Source of the DNA: Oxalobacteraceae bacterium
GTDB taxonomy: Bacteria; Pseudomonadota; Gammaproteobacteria; Burkholderiales; Burkholderiaceae_D
NCBI GenBank assembly: GCA_947448025.1
Contig: CANFLV010000011.1
Coordinates: 62,001 to 126,000 of the forward strand
Reading direction: 5' to 3'
DNA length: 64,000 nt
Made by a program: the position numbers and the translations under genes. Shown one piece after another: positions 1 through 9,816 of this stretch. The notes under the pieces were generated by a model. It saw nothing but the letters and a program-made list of their open reading frames with translations, made no database searches and was not told the DNA's origin. Position 1 is the stretch's first letter. Each line of letters begins with the position of its first letter.

Positions 1-3000
1 TCGAAACGCAAGAAGCGGGTCAGCCCCATCATGCATTCTGGTGGGTCATGCATGGTTTTGCCGATGCGGTCGCGACGCAGCAGCTCGATCATGGTGTCGG
101 CACCAAGCATCTGTTTGGCCGTATCAATATGCAGTTACAACGCTTGAGCAAGGACGCGTTTTCGGGTAACAGCAGCGTGCTCAACGAAGCACTGTTCCAG
201 CTCGCCTGCACGACATCGCCGGCACCCTTGCAGAGCGCGATACGCGCAGCCTACCGCCTCGATGGACTGGTCCCGGTCAATTTCGAGCAAAAACGCTATT
301 GCCGGATTGATCTTGAAGCTCTGCGCATCTCGCGCTCACAGTTGGCACGTCTGAAAAATTTGTGGGGCCGCATCGCGCAGGGCGAGGCCGATCTCGCGAG
401 CCAATTCGCGCAGGATCTGGTGCGGCTCGCGACCTCGTGCCAGAAATTCGATTCCAGACCGCTGGCGGATTTGCTGGCGCAGTTGAGTCAGATTGCACCG
501 CATGTTGCAAGTGGCGAGGGCAATGAAGCGCTGAGCCTTGAAATTGCGACGGGCTTGCTCGTGCTGGAAAGTGGCTTGAACGAACTTCACCATTTACCCG
601 AGCATTTTGCGCAACGTGCTTATGCCATGATTGAACGGCTGCAAAAAATCGATGCCGGCGCGCCTGCAGGCCATGCGCTGGAAGCAGGTTTTGAAAACAG
701 CTTCAGCCAGGCCCAGCAGCAGATGCTGCATGTGCTGGTCGAGGAAATGCAATCGGGATTGCGCGAAGTTGAAAATACCCTCGATGCGTTTTTCCGGCAG
801 AATTCACAGGCATCGGCATTAAGTGCACTGGCACCGCGCCTGCACCAGATCGAAGGCGCCCTGGCGATCCTGGAGCAGGATGGCGCCGTGCGCGCGATCC
901 AGCATACCCAGCGCATGGTCGATGATTTTGCGCATGGCTTGCTGAGTCCCGATGCCGCGACCTTTGAGTGCCTGGCGCAAAACGTCGGCGCACTGGGCTT
1001 GTTCATGGATGCATTGCAGTGCAATCCGGAGGACGCGAAAAAGCACTTTTTCTTTGATGGCGGGACTCACCTGTGCCATGTGGATGATGGCGTCCCAGTG
1101 CTGACAAGTTTGCCCGCTTCAGCAGACGCGCTCGCCATTGATCCGGCTCACATCGACGCAGTCACGCCAGCGGATGAGCCTCTTTCGGCCGATGATCTGG
1201 AGCTGCGCATGATCTTTTTCGGCGAGGCACGGGAAGCACTGGGGCTGATCAACGATGCACTGGCGGCTTTGCCGGGCGAGTCTGACGGCGTCGAATTTTT
1301 GATCAGCGTGCGGCGTTATTTCCACACGCTTAAAGGCAGTTCCCGCATGGTCGGGTTAGACGCATTCAGTGCCGCAGCGGGTCAAATCGAACAGCGACTC
1401 GATCGGCGACTGGCTGAAAATTCACCACCTGATCCAGAGCTACTGAGTATCTTGCTGGCAGCCAGTAATGCCTGCACTGACTGGCTCAATACGCTTGAGT
1501 TGGGCGCAGCTGGCGTGCACGATGTCGGCACATTTTCCGCCGCGATCGAACGCGCGTCGATTGGCGCCGCCACACCGGTCAGCGCGTCGCCGCCAGCGCC
1601 AGTATCGCCTGGGCCGGCCAGCGAGGCCAGCATCAAGCAGATTGGTTCCTTGCAAATCAACCTGCCGCTGTACATCATCTATCGTGCCGAGACCGAGGAA
1701 CTCGTGAACCTGCTGGCGCAGGAAGTCGCTGCCTGGCGCCATGCTCCCGATGGCGCGGCCAGTATCAAGGCCGTGCATGCGGCGCATTCGCTGGCGGGCA
1801 GTTCGGCGACGGTCGGCCTGAAGCCCGTACATGAAATCGCCTTCGAGATCGAAGCGATCCTGCAGCATCAGGTGCGTAAGCCCGTCAGGATCGCGGCCTA
1901 TGAATTCGATATGCTGACCCAGGCGATCGACTGCATCAGTCATATGCTCGGCCAGTTCAGTGCGAGCGAGATGCCGGCCAGCGATCCGGCGATGGTGCAC
2001 ATCCTGCAGCGCGTGCTGCATGATATCGACAGCCGCTCCGATGCCTGGCTCGAGCATTCAGCGATGCTGGCGCGCGCCGCGCCGGATGATGAACCCGGTG
2101 ATGTCGTCGAAGACTATCCACCTGCGCCGACAGCACAGGTCTTACCGGCTGATGCCTTTCTTGCTGCGCATTTTGATGGCAGCTTGCACGATAGTGAATC
2201 GGTCACTGTGCACGACGCGCACGATGCCGATCTGCTGCCGATATTTATCGAGGAGGCACAGGACCTGATTCCGCAGCTGGGACAGACCCTGCGTGACTGG
2301 CGCCGCAATCCCGCTGATGTAGCGCTCGCACAGTCATTGCTGCGCATGGCGCATACGCTCAAGGGTAGCGCGCGCATGGCCGGCGCGATGCGGTTCGGTC
2401 AACATCTGCATCACATGGAAGCGAGGATAGAGAGCTGCCTGCAGAGTTTGCCTGTGGCCATGCAGGTATTCGATGATTTGCTCATTGAGCATGATCGTGT
2501 CGTGCATTTATACGAGCAATTATGCGCTCCGGCGCAGTACGGCGAATCCGACAGCGCAGAACCAAGTGAGCTGGCAATTCCGCTCGGCGCCGCTGGTCAT
2601 AGTGCAGTAAGTCTTGCAGCGACATCATCGTTTGTGCGCGTCCGCTCGGAACTGCTGGACCGGCTCGTGAATCAGGCCGGCGAAGTGTCGATCTCGCGCT
2701 CGAAACTCGAAGCCGAAGTCGGCAGCTTGCGCCAGTCGCTGGCCGACCTTGGCGACAACGTCACCCGCCTGCGCGAGCAATTGCGTGAAATCGAAATGCA
2801 GGCCGAAACACAAATCAATTCCCAGGTCAGTCCGGTGGCCGAACGCGTCTTCGATGCACTGGAATTCGATCGCTTCACGCGCCTGCAGGAATTGACCCGC
2901 ATGATGGCGGAGAGTGTCGACGACGTCGTCACGGTGCAGCAAAGCCTCGCCAGTTCGCTCAACAGCGCCAGTAATGGCCTGCTCGCACAGGGTCGGCTGA

Positions 3001-4469
3001 CGCGCGCCTTGCAGCAGGACTTGTTGCAGGTACGCATGGTCCAGTTCGGCAGTATTGCCGATCGCCTGTATCGGGTCGTGCGGCAAACCGCCAAGGAGCT
3101 CGGCAAACGCGTCAATCTGGATATCCGCGGTGCCGGACTTGAGGTCGATCGAGGTGTGCTCGAGCGCATGGCCGGGCCGTTTGAACATTTGCTGCGCAAT
3201 GCGATCGTGCATGGCATTGAACGGGAAGCGGATCGGCGCGCTGCAGCCAAGAGCCAGATTGGTGAGTTGCAAATTGAGATACGGCAGGAGGGCAATGAAA
3301 TCGTCCTGCAGTTTTCCGACGATGGCGCTGGCCTCGATTTGCCGGCGATCCGCGCGCGCGGGCTGGCGCTCGGTTTGCTCGCCGACGATGCGACGGTGAC
3401 GGATCCCGAATTGATGGAATTGATTTTTAATCCGGGTTTTTCCACGGTGTCTCTGGTCACGGAATCGGCTGGTCGCGGCATCGGCATGGATGCCGTGCGA
3501 ACGGCTGCCGCCGATCTTGGCGGGACCCTCGCTATCAGCTCACAGGCCGGGCAGGGCATGCAGGTGACGATACGGCTGCCTTTGACATTGGCGGTCACGC
3601 AGGTCGTCCTCGTGAAGCTGGGTATGCGCACCTATGCGCTGCCATCAATGCTGGTGGAGCAAGTGATCGAATTAAAGCCGGCAGCATTTGCGCAGGCCTG
3701 CGCAAATGCTTCCGTCATCTGGCAAGGACAAAGCATTGCGCTGCATGATCTTGCGAGCTTGCTCGGTGACGGCCCTGCACAGTCCGGCCCGAATTCCCCG
3801 GGTCAGGCATACGCCCACATCATCATCGTTCGCAATGGACTTCTGCGACTGGCGGTACACGTTGACGACATCCTTGGCAATCGTGAAGTCGTCGTTAAAA
3901 ACACAGGACCGCAGCTCGCCCGCGTAACCGGCATTACTGGCGCTACCGTGCTTGGTTCGGGTGAGATTGTGCTCATCATCAATGCGCTGCAGCTGGCGCA
4001 GCACATCAAGCCGCCGCTGCCGGAAAATGCTGGCGAAGGCCGGTCGCCGCAGGCATCGAAGACCAGGATCGTGATGGTCGTGGATGACTCAATGACTGTG
4101 CGGCGCGTGACGCAGCGCCTGCTCGTGCGGGAAGGCTATGAGGTGGTGCTGGCCAAAGATGGTGTCGACGCCATGGCGCATTTGCAGGACGTGATACCAG
4201 ACGTGATGTTGGTCGACGTCGAGATGCCGCGCATGGATGGCTTCGATTTGACGCGCAATGTGCGCGACGCTGCGCGCACGCATGCCATACCGATCATCAT
4301 GATCACTTCGCGCACGGCGGCCAAGCATCGCGATTTTGCGCTCGGGCTGGGGGTGAATGCGTATTTTGGCAAACCCTTCCAGGAAGCGGATTTGCTCAGG
4401 GCGATCACGCGGGTGCTGGAGCTCCCGGCGGGCGACGCGGCGGCTGAAGTCGCCGCCCCGAGTGCTTGA
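1..4469 (+). CDS. pilL: CheA-type hybrid histidine kinase (PilL/ChpA-like), 5' truncated
   Basis: The frame is open to the left edge, so the gene starts outside the window; an internal ATG at 48 is not taken as the start. Known role of the family: chemosensory kinase of the type IV pilus/twitching Chp system, cytoplasmic, signalling to CheY-like regulators. Seen in order: three Hpt-like helices with phosphoacceptor His codons at 1323 (HTLKGSSR), 1785 (HSLAGSS) and 2352 (HTLKGSAR); a dimerisation segment near 2640-2950; a HATPase domain with N-box near 3184-3216 (HLLRNAIVHG), DDGAG and GRGIGMDAV; a CheW-like domain near 3590-3980; and a C-terminal receiver with VDDS, phosphoacceptor Asp at 4215-4217 (VDVEMPRMDG) and Lys in GKPF. 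Its stop is 2 bp from the stop of the convergent photolyase gene. The pilL assignment over other CheA hybrids is inference from the multi-Hpt plus CheY layout. Confidence 0.9.
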   Translation, partial: ETQEAGQPHHAFWWVMHGFADAVATQQLDHGVGTKHLFGRINMQLQRLSKDAFSGNSSVLNEALFQLACTTSPAPLQSAIRAAYRLDGLVPVNFEQKRYCRIDLEALRISRSQLARLKNLWGRIAQGEADLASQFAQDLVRLATSCQKFDSRPLADLLAQLSQIAPHVASGEGNEALSLEIATGLLVLESGLNELHHLPEHFAQRAYAMIERLQKIDAGAPAGHALEAGFENSFSQAQQQMLHVLVEEMQSGLREVENTLDAFFRQNSQASALSALAPRLHQIEGALAILEQDGAVRAIQHTQRMVDDFAHGLLSPDAATFECLAQNVGALGLFMDALQCNPEDAKKHFFFDGGTHLCHVDDGVPVLTSLPASADALAIDPAHIDAVTPADEPLSADDLELRMIFFGEAREALGLINDALAALPGESDGVEFLISVRRYFHTLKGSSRMVGLDAFSAAAGQIEQRLDRRLAENSPPDPELLSILLAASNACTDWLNTLELGAAGVHDVGTFSAAIERASIGAATPVSASPPAPVSPGPASEASIKQIGSLQINLPLYIIYRAETEELVNLLAQEVAAWRHAPDGAASIKAVHAAHSLAGSSATVGLKPVHEIAFEIEAILQHQVRKPVRIAAYEFDMLTQAIDCISHMLGQFSASEMPASDPAMVHILQRVLHDIDSRSDAWLEHSAMLARAAPDDEPGDVVEDYPPAPTAQVLPADAFLAAHFDGSLHDSESVTVHDAHDADLLPIFIEEAQDLIPQLGQTLRDWRRNPADVALAQSLLRMAHTLKGSARMAGAMRFGQHLHHMEARIESCLQSLPVAMQVFDDLLIEHDRVVHLYEQLCAPAQYGESDSAEPSELAIPLGAAGHSAVSLAATSSFVRVRSELLDRLVNQAGEVSISRSKLEAEVGSLRQSLADLGDNVTRLREQLREIEMQAETQINSQVSPVAERVFDALEFDRFTRLQELTRMMAESVDDVVTVQQSLASSLNSASNGLLAQGRLTRALQQDLLQVRMVQFGSIADRLYRVVRQTAKELGKRVNLDIRGAGLEVDRGVLERMAGPFEHLLRNAIVHGIEREADRRAAAKSQIGELQIEIRQEGNEIVLQFSDDGAGLDLPAIRARGLALGLLADDATVTDPELMELIFNPGFSTVSLVTESAGRGIGMDAVRTAAADLGGTLAISSQAGQGMQVTIRLPLTLAVTQVVLVKLGMRTYALPSMLVEQVIELKPAAFAQACANASVIWQGQSIALHDLASLLGDGPAQSGPNSPGQAYAHIIIVRNGLLRLAVHVDDILGNREVVVKNTGPQLARVTGITGATVLGSGEIVLIINALQLAQHIKPPLPENAGEGRSPQASKTRIVMVVDDSMTVRRVTQRLLVREGYEVVLAKDGVDAMAHLQDVIPDVMLVDVEMPRMDGFDLTRNVRDAARTHAIPIIMITSRTAAKHRDFALGLGVNAYFGKPFQEADLLRAITRVLELPAGDAAAEVAAPSA

Positions 4470-4471
4470 AA

Positions 4472-5941
4472 TCAGACGGGTTCAGTCTTCTTCACTACCG
4501 CATACCGTTCCAGCGTTCGTTTGCGCGCTTCATCATGCGCCACGACCGGCGCCGGATAAGCCTTCGCATCGAGGCCGGCTAGCTGCCAGTCCATGCCGGT
4601 GGCAAGCCACGGCGCGTGTATGTGCTTGTTCGATAATTTCGCCAGCTGCGGTAAATAGCGGCGGATGAACTTGCCTTCCGTGTCGAATTTTTCCGACTGC
4701 GAGATCGGATTAAAGATGCGGAAATACGGCTGTGCATCGCAGCCTGAGGAGGAGGCCCATTGCCAGCCGCCGTTATTGGCGGCGAGGTCGAAGTCATTTA
4801 ACTTCTCGGCGAAATACTGTTCACCACGGCGCCAGTCGATGCCGAGATCCTTGATCAGGAAGCAGGCTGTGACCATGCGCAGGCGGTTATGCATGTAGCC
4901 GGTCTGGTTCAGCTGCGCCATTGCCGCGTCGACCAGCGGATAGCCGGTGCGGCCCTCGCACCAGGCGGCAAACAGCGCGTCGGCCTCGGTGCCGGTTTCC
5001 CATTCGATCTTGTCATAGGCCGGTTTGAAGGCGTGTGTGACGACCTGCGGATGATGGTGCAGGATCATAAAATAGAAATCGCGCCAGACCAGTTCCGACA
5101 GCCAGACCGCCGCGCCGCCCGGGCCACGGCGCATCGTGTCGTAAGCGAGGCGCGCCATGCTGCGGATCGACAGGGTGCCAAAGCGCAGGTGCACCGACAG
5201 GTAGGACGGGCCTTTGACGGCCGGAAAATTACGCGTGTCTTCGTATTGATTGATGCGTTTGCTGAACTCTTCCAGCAAGCTCGCCGCGCCTGACATGCCG
5301 GTGGGTATCTGCAGTTCACTCAGGTTCGTCTTTGCAAAGCCCATTGCTTCCAGTGACGGTACTGTGTCGCTGCCTGCGCGCGGCGGCGCAAAGTGGGCCG
5401 CATACGGCTCGATCGCATAGGGCTGCAGCGCATCCTCGCCATCATTGCCGGCCGCGAGCTTTTTCAGCCAGGCGTTCTTGTAGGGCGTGAAGACGGAAAA
5501 GGGCGTAGCCGACAGCGACAGGACTTCGCTTTTTTCAAAGATGACCTGATCCTTGAACGTGACACAGGTAATGGCATTATTGCGCAAGGCGGCCGCGACC
5601 TGCTGGTCGCGCGCGATGGCGTCGGGTTCATAATCGTGATTGAAGTAGACGGCATCAACGCCGAGCTCGACTGCCAAGCGCGGGATTTCTTCCAGCGCAT
5701 GCGCGTGGCGCACAATCAGCTCGCCACCGAGCGCGCGCAGGCTGGCTGCCAGTTCAACGATGCTGGCATGGATGAACTCGACGCGGCGGTCGGCCGTGGG
5801 CAGGGAGGCGAGGATGTCCTTGTCAAAAATGAAAGCGCAAACCACGCTGCGGCTTTGCTTCAATGCGTGGTGCAGGGCGGCGTGATCGGTGCTGCGCAAA
5901 TCGCGGCGGAACCAGACCAGGGATTTTTCGAATTGGGACAT
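4472..5941 (-). CDS. phrB: Deoxyribodipyrimidine photolyase (class I CPD photolyase)
   Basis: 489 aa, usual for the family (about 470-490). It uses light energy and FAD to split cyclobutane pyrimidine dimers. The N-terminal alpha/beta antenna domain opens with SLVWFRRDLR. The C-terminal FAD domain has VDAAMAQLNQTGYMHNRLRM, the NNGGWQWASSSG stretch and PYFRIFNP, all hallmarks of PhrB-type enzymes. The start at 5941 gives the standard short N-terminus; the frame stays open a further 140 codons upstream, but that part has no family resemblance and overlaps yqgE. Divergent from yqgE with a 69-bp spacer and convergent with the CheA gene. One of three photolyase/cryptochrome genes in the window. 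Confidence 0.95.
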   Translation of the reverse strand: MSQFEKSLVWFRRDLRSTDHAALHHALKQSRSVVCAFIFDKDILASLPTADRRVEFIHASIVELAASLRALGGELIVRHAHALEEIPRLAVELGVDAVYFNHDYEPDAIARDQQVAAALRNNAITCVTFKDQVIFEKSEVLSLSATPFSVFTPYKNAWLKKLAAGNDGEDALQPYAIEPYAAHFAPPRAGSDTVPSLEAMGFAKTNLSELQIPTGMSGAASLLEEFSKRINQYEDTRNFPAVKGPSYLSVHLRFGTLSIRSMARLAYDTMRRGPGGAAVWLSELVWRDFYFMILHHHPQVVTHAFKPAYDKIEWETGTEADALFAAWCEGRTGYPLVDAAMAQLNQTGYMHNRLRMVTACFLIKDLGIDWRRGEQYFAEKLNDFDLAANNGGWQWASSSGCDAQPYFRIFNPISQSEKFDTEGKFIRRYLPQLAKLSNKHIHAPWLATGMDWQLAGLDAKAYPAPVVAHDEARKRTLERYAVVKKTEPV

Positions 5942-6010
5942 GGGGTTTCGGCCTGATTTTTGATTGGCACGCTGACGGGAGCGCGTGTCAAAACTGTTAA
6001 AATATGCGCT

Positions 6011-6664
6011 ATGGTAAAGCAAAGTAAGACTCTCAATTCCCCTTTTGGCTCTGGCCATGGTGATGGCACGCCTGATGCAACGGCAGGCACGATGGCCGGC
6101 ATGCAGCTTGTCGACCATTTTCTGATCGCCATGCCGACCATGCTCGATCCAGTCTTTGGCGGCACGGTCATCTACCTGTGCGAGCACAATGCCAATGGCG
6201 CGCTGGGCGTGATTATCAATAAACCCACCGACATGACGCTCGACATCCTGCTCGAACGTATCGACTTGACGCCCGCGACCATGGCTGATGGCGCCGTCGC
6301 GGCACCACAGGTAATCCTGTTTGGCGGCCCCGTCCAGGTCGAGCGCGGCTTCGTGCTGCATGCGCCGCGCACGCCTTACTCGTCGATGATCACGGTGACG
6401 GATGCCGTCGCCCTGACGACCTCCAAGGATGTGCTCGAAGCCGTCGCCGCTGGTGAAGGTCCGGGGCAGATCCTTGTCACGCTCGGCTGCGCGGGCTGGT
6501 CGGCCGGACAGCTGGAACAGGAAATCGCCGACAATGGCTGGCTGACCGTGAAGGCCGATCCAGCCATCATGTTCGACCTGCCGATCGAACAGCGCTTCGC
6601 TGCCTCGATGAAATTACTCGGCATTGACCCACTGATGCTGTCGGCTGTCGCCGGCCATGCATAA
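6011..6664 (+). CDS. yqgE: YqgE/AlgH family protein (UPF0301)
   Basis: 217 aa from the ATG at 6011. The family signature is clear: HFLIAMP, then VIYLCEHNANGALGVIINKP, then GGPV. The fold is known, but the biochemical role is not firmly established; in Pseudomonas the name AlgH links it to alginate regulation. It is the first gene of a run with ruvX and the pyr genes, the usual neighbour order in proteobacteria. No good ribosome site precedes 6011 and residues 1-27 look unconserved, so the ATG at 6092, just before the conserved MQLVDHFLIAMP, is a reasonable alternative start. A TAAAAT -10-like hexamer lies at 5998-6003. Confidence 0.9.
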   Translation: MVKQSKTLNSPFGSGHGDGTPDATAGTMAGMQLVDHFLIAMPTMLDPVFGGTVIYLCEHNANGALGVIINKPTDMTLDILLERIDLTPATMADGAVAAPQVILFGGPVQVERGFVLHAPRTPYSSMITVTDAVALTTSKDVLEAVAAGEGPGQILVTLGCAGWSAGQLEQEIADNGWLTVKADPAIMFDLPIEQRFAASMKLLGIDPLMLSAVAGHA

Positions 6665-6673
6665 GGCGCGCTA

Positions 6674-7072
6674 GTGGAAACCATCCTTGGCTTTGACTTT
6701 GGCCTGAAGCGTATCGGCGTCGCCGTCGGCAATTCCCTGATCCGCCAGGCGCAGCCGCTGACCATCATCAGCGCCGCCACCAACGAGGATAAATTCAAGG
6801 CCATCGCCAAATTGATGGCCGAATGGCAGCCGCAGCGCTGCATCGTCGGTCTGCCACGCCATCCGGATGGTGTGGAACACGAAATGACCGTGCGCTGCCG
6901 GCGTTTTGCGAACCAGCTGCATGGGCGTTTTGGCGTGATCATCGATCTCGTGGATGAGCGCTATTCCTCAGCTGTGATCCCGCAGCAGCGTGGTGAACGC
7001 ATCGATGCCGAAGCGGCGGCGGTGATTCTGCAACAATATTTTAACGATGAGACCAACATTGCGAGCAGCTGA
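6674..7072 (+). CDS. ruvX: RuvX/YqgF: RNase H-fold nuclease, putative Holliday junction resolvase / pre-16S rRNA nuclease
   Basis: 132 aa with a GTG start 9 bp after the yqgE stop. The RNase H-like fold carries three acidic sites: Asp in ILGFDFGLKRIG (N-terminus), Glu in VDERYSS and Asp in RIDAEAAAVIL. The family is implicated in 16S rRNA 5'-end maturation and is also annotated as an alternative Holliday junction resolvase. Length matches the family (about 135-150). The stop is 1 bp before the pyrR ATG, so translation is probably coupled. Confidence 0.93.
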   Translation: METILGFDFGLKRIGVAVGNSLIRQAQPLTIISAATNEDKFKAIAKLMAEWQPQRCIVGLPRHPDGVEHEMTVRCRRFANQLHGRFGVIIDLVDERYSSAVIPQQRGERIDAEAAAVILQQYFNDETNIASS

Positions 7073-7073
7073 C

Positions 7074-7565
7074 ATGAATGCCGAAGCCCTCTATAAAATC
7101 TTGCTGGAACAAGTCAAAACCGGCCTGGCGCAGGTGGAAAACCTCGCCATCGTCGGCATCTATTCGGGCGGCGCATGGCTGGCCGAACGACTGGCGGCCG
7201 ACCTGCAATTAAAGGAAAGACTCGGCTTCATCGACGTCTCTTTCTACCGCGATGACTTCGCCGCGCGCGGCCTGCATGCCGATGTGAAGCCGACGCAGAT
7301 TCCGTTCGAAGTCGATGGCGCGACCATCATGCTCGTCGATGACGTGCTCTATACCGGGCGCACCACGCGCGCCGCGATCAATGAATTATTCGACTACGGC
7401 CGCCCGGCGCGCATCATGCTCGCGGCCTTAGTCGACCGCGGCGGTCGCGAGCTGCCGGTCGCAGCCGATTTCGTCGCTGAAAAAATCACGCTTTCCGATC
7501 AACAGCAGCTCGTGCTGCAACGTGCCGAAGATGGCAGTTTTTCCCTGACGGTGGACCATGCTTAA
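7074..7565 (+). CDS. pyrR: PyrR: bifunctional pyrimidine operon regulator / uracil phosphoribosyltransferase
   Basis: 163 aa. The PRPP-binding loop of type I phosphoribosyltransferases is visible as [18 protein letters not shown]. PyrR converts uracil and PRPP to UMP; in Gram-positives it also binds pyr mRNA to cause attenuation. No convincing attenuator was seen upstream here, so an RNA-binding role is not supported by this sequence. The start at 7074 is chosen over an upstream in-frame ATG at 7047 that lies inside ruvX. The last 8 bp overlap pyrB, so the two are translationally coupled. Confidence 0.92.
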   Translation: MNAEALYKILLEQVKTGLAQVENLAIVGIYSGGAWLAERLAADLQLKERLGFIDVSFYRDDFAARGLHADVKPTQIPFEVDGATIMLVDDVLYTGRTTRAAINELFDYGRPARIMLAALVDRGGRELPVAADFVAEKITLSDQQQLVLQRAEDGSFSLTVDHA

Positions 7566-8517
7566 TCCGCAACTTAACAAGAATGGCGAACTGCAGCATT
7601 TGCTGACGATCGAAGGTTTGCCGAAAAAAATCGTTACGCACATCCTCGATACTGCCTCGTCCTTTGTCGGCATCAGCGACCGCGACGTCAAGAAGGTGCC
7701 GCTGATGCGCGGTAAAAGCGTCTTCAATTTGTTCTTCGAGAATTCGACGCGCACGCGCACCACTTTCGAGATCGCTTCGAAGCGCCTGTCAGCCGATGTC
7801 ATTAACCTGAATATTTCGGCCTCCAGCGCCAGCAAGGGCGAGTCCCTGCTCGATACCATCGACAACCTCTCGGCCATGCATGCCGACATGTTCATCGTGC
7901 GCCATTCGCAGTCGGGTGCGCCTTACCTGATCGCCAAGCATTTGCGCGATACCGGTCAGTCGCATGTCCACGTCGTGAATGCCGGCGACGGTCGCCATGC
8001 GCATCCGACGCAGGGCTTGCTCGATATGTACACGATCCGCCATTACAAGAAGGATTTCACGAACCTGACGGTGGCTATTGTCGGCGACATCCTGCACAGC
8101 CGCGTGGCGCGCTCCGACATCCACGCCCTGACCACGCTGGGCGTGCCGGAAGTGCGCGCGATCGGTCCGCGCACCTTGTTGCCTAGCGGTCTCGAACAAA
8201 TGGGCGTGCGCGTTTTCACCGACATCAATGAAGGCTTGAAAGGCGTCGACGTCATCATCATGCTGCGCGTACAGAATGAGCGCATGAGCGGCACCTTGCT
8301 GCCCTCGGCGCAGGAATTTTTCAAGAGCTATGGCCTGACCACGGAAAGGCTGGCGCTGGCCAAGCCGGACGCGATCGTCATGCATCCGGGCCCCATGAAT
8401 CGTGGCGTCGAAATCGAATCGGCCGTGGCCGACGGCACACAGGCCGTGATCCTGCCGCAAGTTACCTTCGGCATCGCCGTGCGCATGGCGGTCATGAGCA
8501 TCCTGGCTGGAAATTAA
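7558..8517 (+). CDS. pyrB: Aspartate carbamoyltransferase catalytic subunit
   Basis: 319 aa. Forms N-carbamoyl-L-aspartate from carbamoyl phosphate and aspartate, the second step of UMP synthesis. The carbamoyl-phosphate site reads [15 protein letters not shown] (STRTR motif); the HPTQGLLD and [12 protein letters not shown] motifs are typical of the longer, PyrC-associated ATCase class. It overlaps pyrR by 8 bp and is followed 10 bp later by an inactive-looking dihydroorotase homologue. This arrangement recalls the Pseudomonas PyrB-PyrC' holoenzyme, in which PyrC' is structural. No pyrI regulatory chain gene is present. Confidence 0.96.
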   Translation: MLNPQLNKNGELQHLLTIEGLPKKIVTHILDTASSFVGISDRDVKKVPLMRGKSVFNLFFENSTRTRTTFEIASKRLSADVINLNISASSASKGESLLDTIDNLSAMHADMFIVRHSQSGAPYLIAKHLRDTGQSHVHVVNAGDGRHAHPTQGLLDMYTIRHYKKDFTNLTVAIVGDILHSRVARSDIHALTTLGVPEVRAIGPRTLLPSGLEQMGVRVFTDINEGLKGVDVIIMLRVQNERMSGTLLPSAQEFFKSYGLTTERLALAKPDAIVMHPGPMNRGVEIESAVADGTQAVILPQVTFGIAVRMAVMSILAGN

Positions 8518-8527
8518 GGCAAAAATA

Positions 8528-9808
8528 ATGAAACTGCATATCCAACACGGCCATCTGATTGATCCCGCCAATGGCACCGACGCGCTCCAAGACCTGTTCA
8601 TCGCCGATGGCAAAGTCGTCGCGATCGGTCACGCGCCTGCCGGCTTTGTCGCCGACCAAGTAATTGATGCCAGCGGCAAGACGGTCATCCCCGGACTCGT
8701 TGACCTGAGTGCGCGCCTGCGTGAACCCGGTTATGAATACAAGGCCACGCTCGAATCGGAATTGCAGGCAGCCATGCAGGGTGGTGTGACCAGCCTTGTC
8801 TGCCCGCCCGATACCGATCCTGTGCTGGACGAGCCGGGTCTGGTGGAAATGCTCAAGCACCGTGCCAAGACCATGAACCGCGCGCATGTCTATCCGCTGG
8901 GCGCGATGACGGTCGGCCTGAAAGGTAAAGCATTAACGGAGATGGCCGAGCTGACCGACGCCGGCTGCATCGGTTTTTCGCAAGCCGACGAGCCGGTGTT
9001 TGACACCAATGTCATGCTGCGCGCGATGCAATATGCGCAGACGTTCGGCTATGCGATCTGGCTGCGCCCGCAAGATCCGCATATTGGCCACGGCGGCATT
9101 GCGCATAGCGGCGCGATTGCCTCGCGCCTCGGTCTGGCAGGTGTGCCGGTGATCACGGAGACGATCGCACTGCATACGATTTTTGAATTGATGCGTTCTT
9201 CCGGCGCGCGCGTGCACCTGTGCCGCATCTCGTCGGCGGCCGGTCTGGCGCTGGTACGCGCAGCCAAGAAGGAAGGCTTGCCGGTGACTTGCGACGTCGG
9301 CGCGCACCATATTCACATGACTGATGTCGACATCGGCTTCTTCGATTCGAATGCGCGCATGAACCCGCCGTTTCGCGGTCAGCGCGATCGCGATGCGATC
9401 CGTCTGGCGCTGGCAGACGGCACGATCGATGCGATTTGCTCGGACCATACGCCGGTCGACGATGATGAAAAATTGCTGCCCTTCGGCGAAGCCACGCCGG
9501 GCGCGACCGGGCTTGAATTGCTGCTGTCGCTGGCGCTGAAATGGAATGACGATGCCGACGGTGGCAAGCATCCCGGGCGCGCCATTGCCAAGGTCACTTC
9601 TGACGCGGCGCGCGTGGCTGGTCTGCCGTGCGGCCAGCTCGCGGTCGGTAGCGTGGCCGATGTCTGCATCTTTGATCCGGCCGTGCGCTGGACCGTTGAA
9701 GCGAAAGCACTGGCCAGCCAGGGTAAACATACGCCTTTCCTCGGCTATGAATTGCGCGGCCAGGTCAGCGCGACCATCGTCGCCGGCCAGCTCGCGTACG
9801 CGCGCTGA
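8528..9808 (+). CDS. pyrC: Dihydroorotase-like protein (probably non-catalytic PyrC', ATCase partner)
   Basis: 426 aa, type I dihydroorotase length and amidohydrolase fold. The N-terminal metal-binding HxH of active enzymes (normally PG-VD-HVHLREPG) reads PGLVDLSARLREPG, so both histidines are replaced (Ser61, Arg63; codons 8708-8716). A later expected His is also changed (HLCRISSAAG). The HHIHMTD and SDHTP segments are kept. Known: in Pseudomonas a catalytically dead PyrC' is needed to assemble active PyrB dodecamers. Inferred: the same here, with a true dihydroorotase elsewhere in the genome. Follows pyrB by 10 bp. Confidence 0.9.
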   Translation: MKLHIQHGHLIDPANGTDALQDLFIADGKVVAIGHAPAGFVADQVIDASGKTVIPGLVDLSARLREPGYEYKATLESELQAAMQGGVTSLVCPPDTDPVLDEPGLVEMLKHRAKTMNRAHVYPLGAMTVGLKGKALTEMAELTDAGCIGFSQADEPVFDTNVMLRAMQYAQTFGYAIWLRPQDPHIGHGGIAHSGAIASRLGLAGVPVITETIALHTIFELMRSSGARVHLCRISSAAGLALVRAAKKEGLPVTCDVGAHHIHMTDVDIGFFDSNARMNPPFRGQRDRDAIRLALADGTIDAICSDHTPVDDDEKLLPFGEATPGATGLELLLSLALKWNDDADGGKHPGRAIAKVTSDAARVAGLPCGQLAVGSVADVCIFDPAVRWTVEAKALASQGKHTPFLGYELRGQVSATIVAGQLAYAR

Positions 9809-9816
9809 AGCGTGGC

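Noticed and set aside
2672-3631. 319-codon frame antisense to the CheA kinase
   Set aside because: Ser/Arg-rich composition typical of reverse frames in GC-rich genes; the sense strand codes for intact kinase domains.
5942-6361. 140-codon N-terminal extension of the first photolyase
   Set aside because: The open frame continues upstream but overlaps yqgE on the opposite strand and has no photolyase similarity; the normal start is at 5941.
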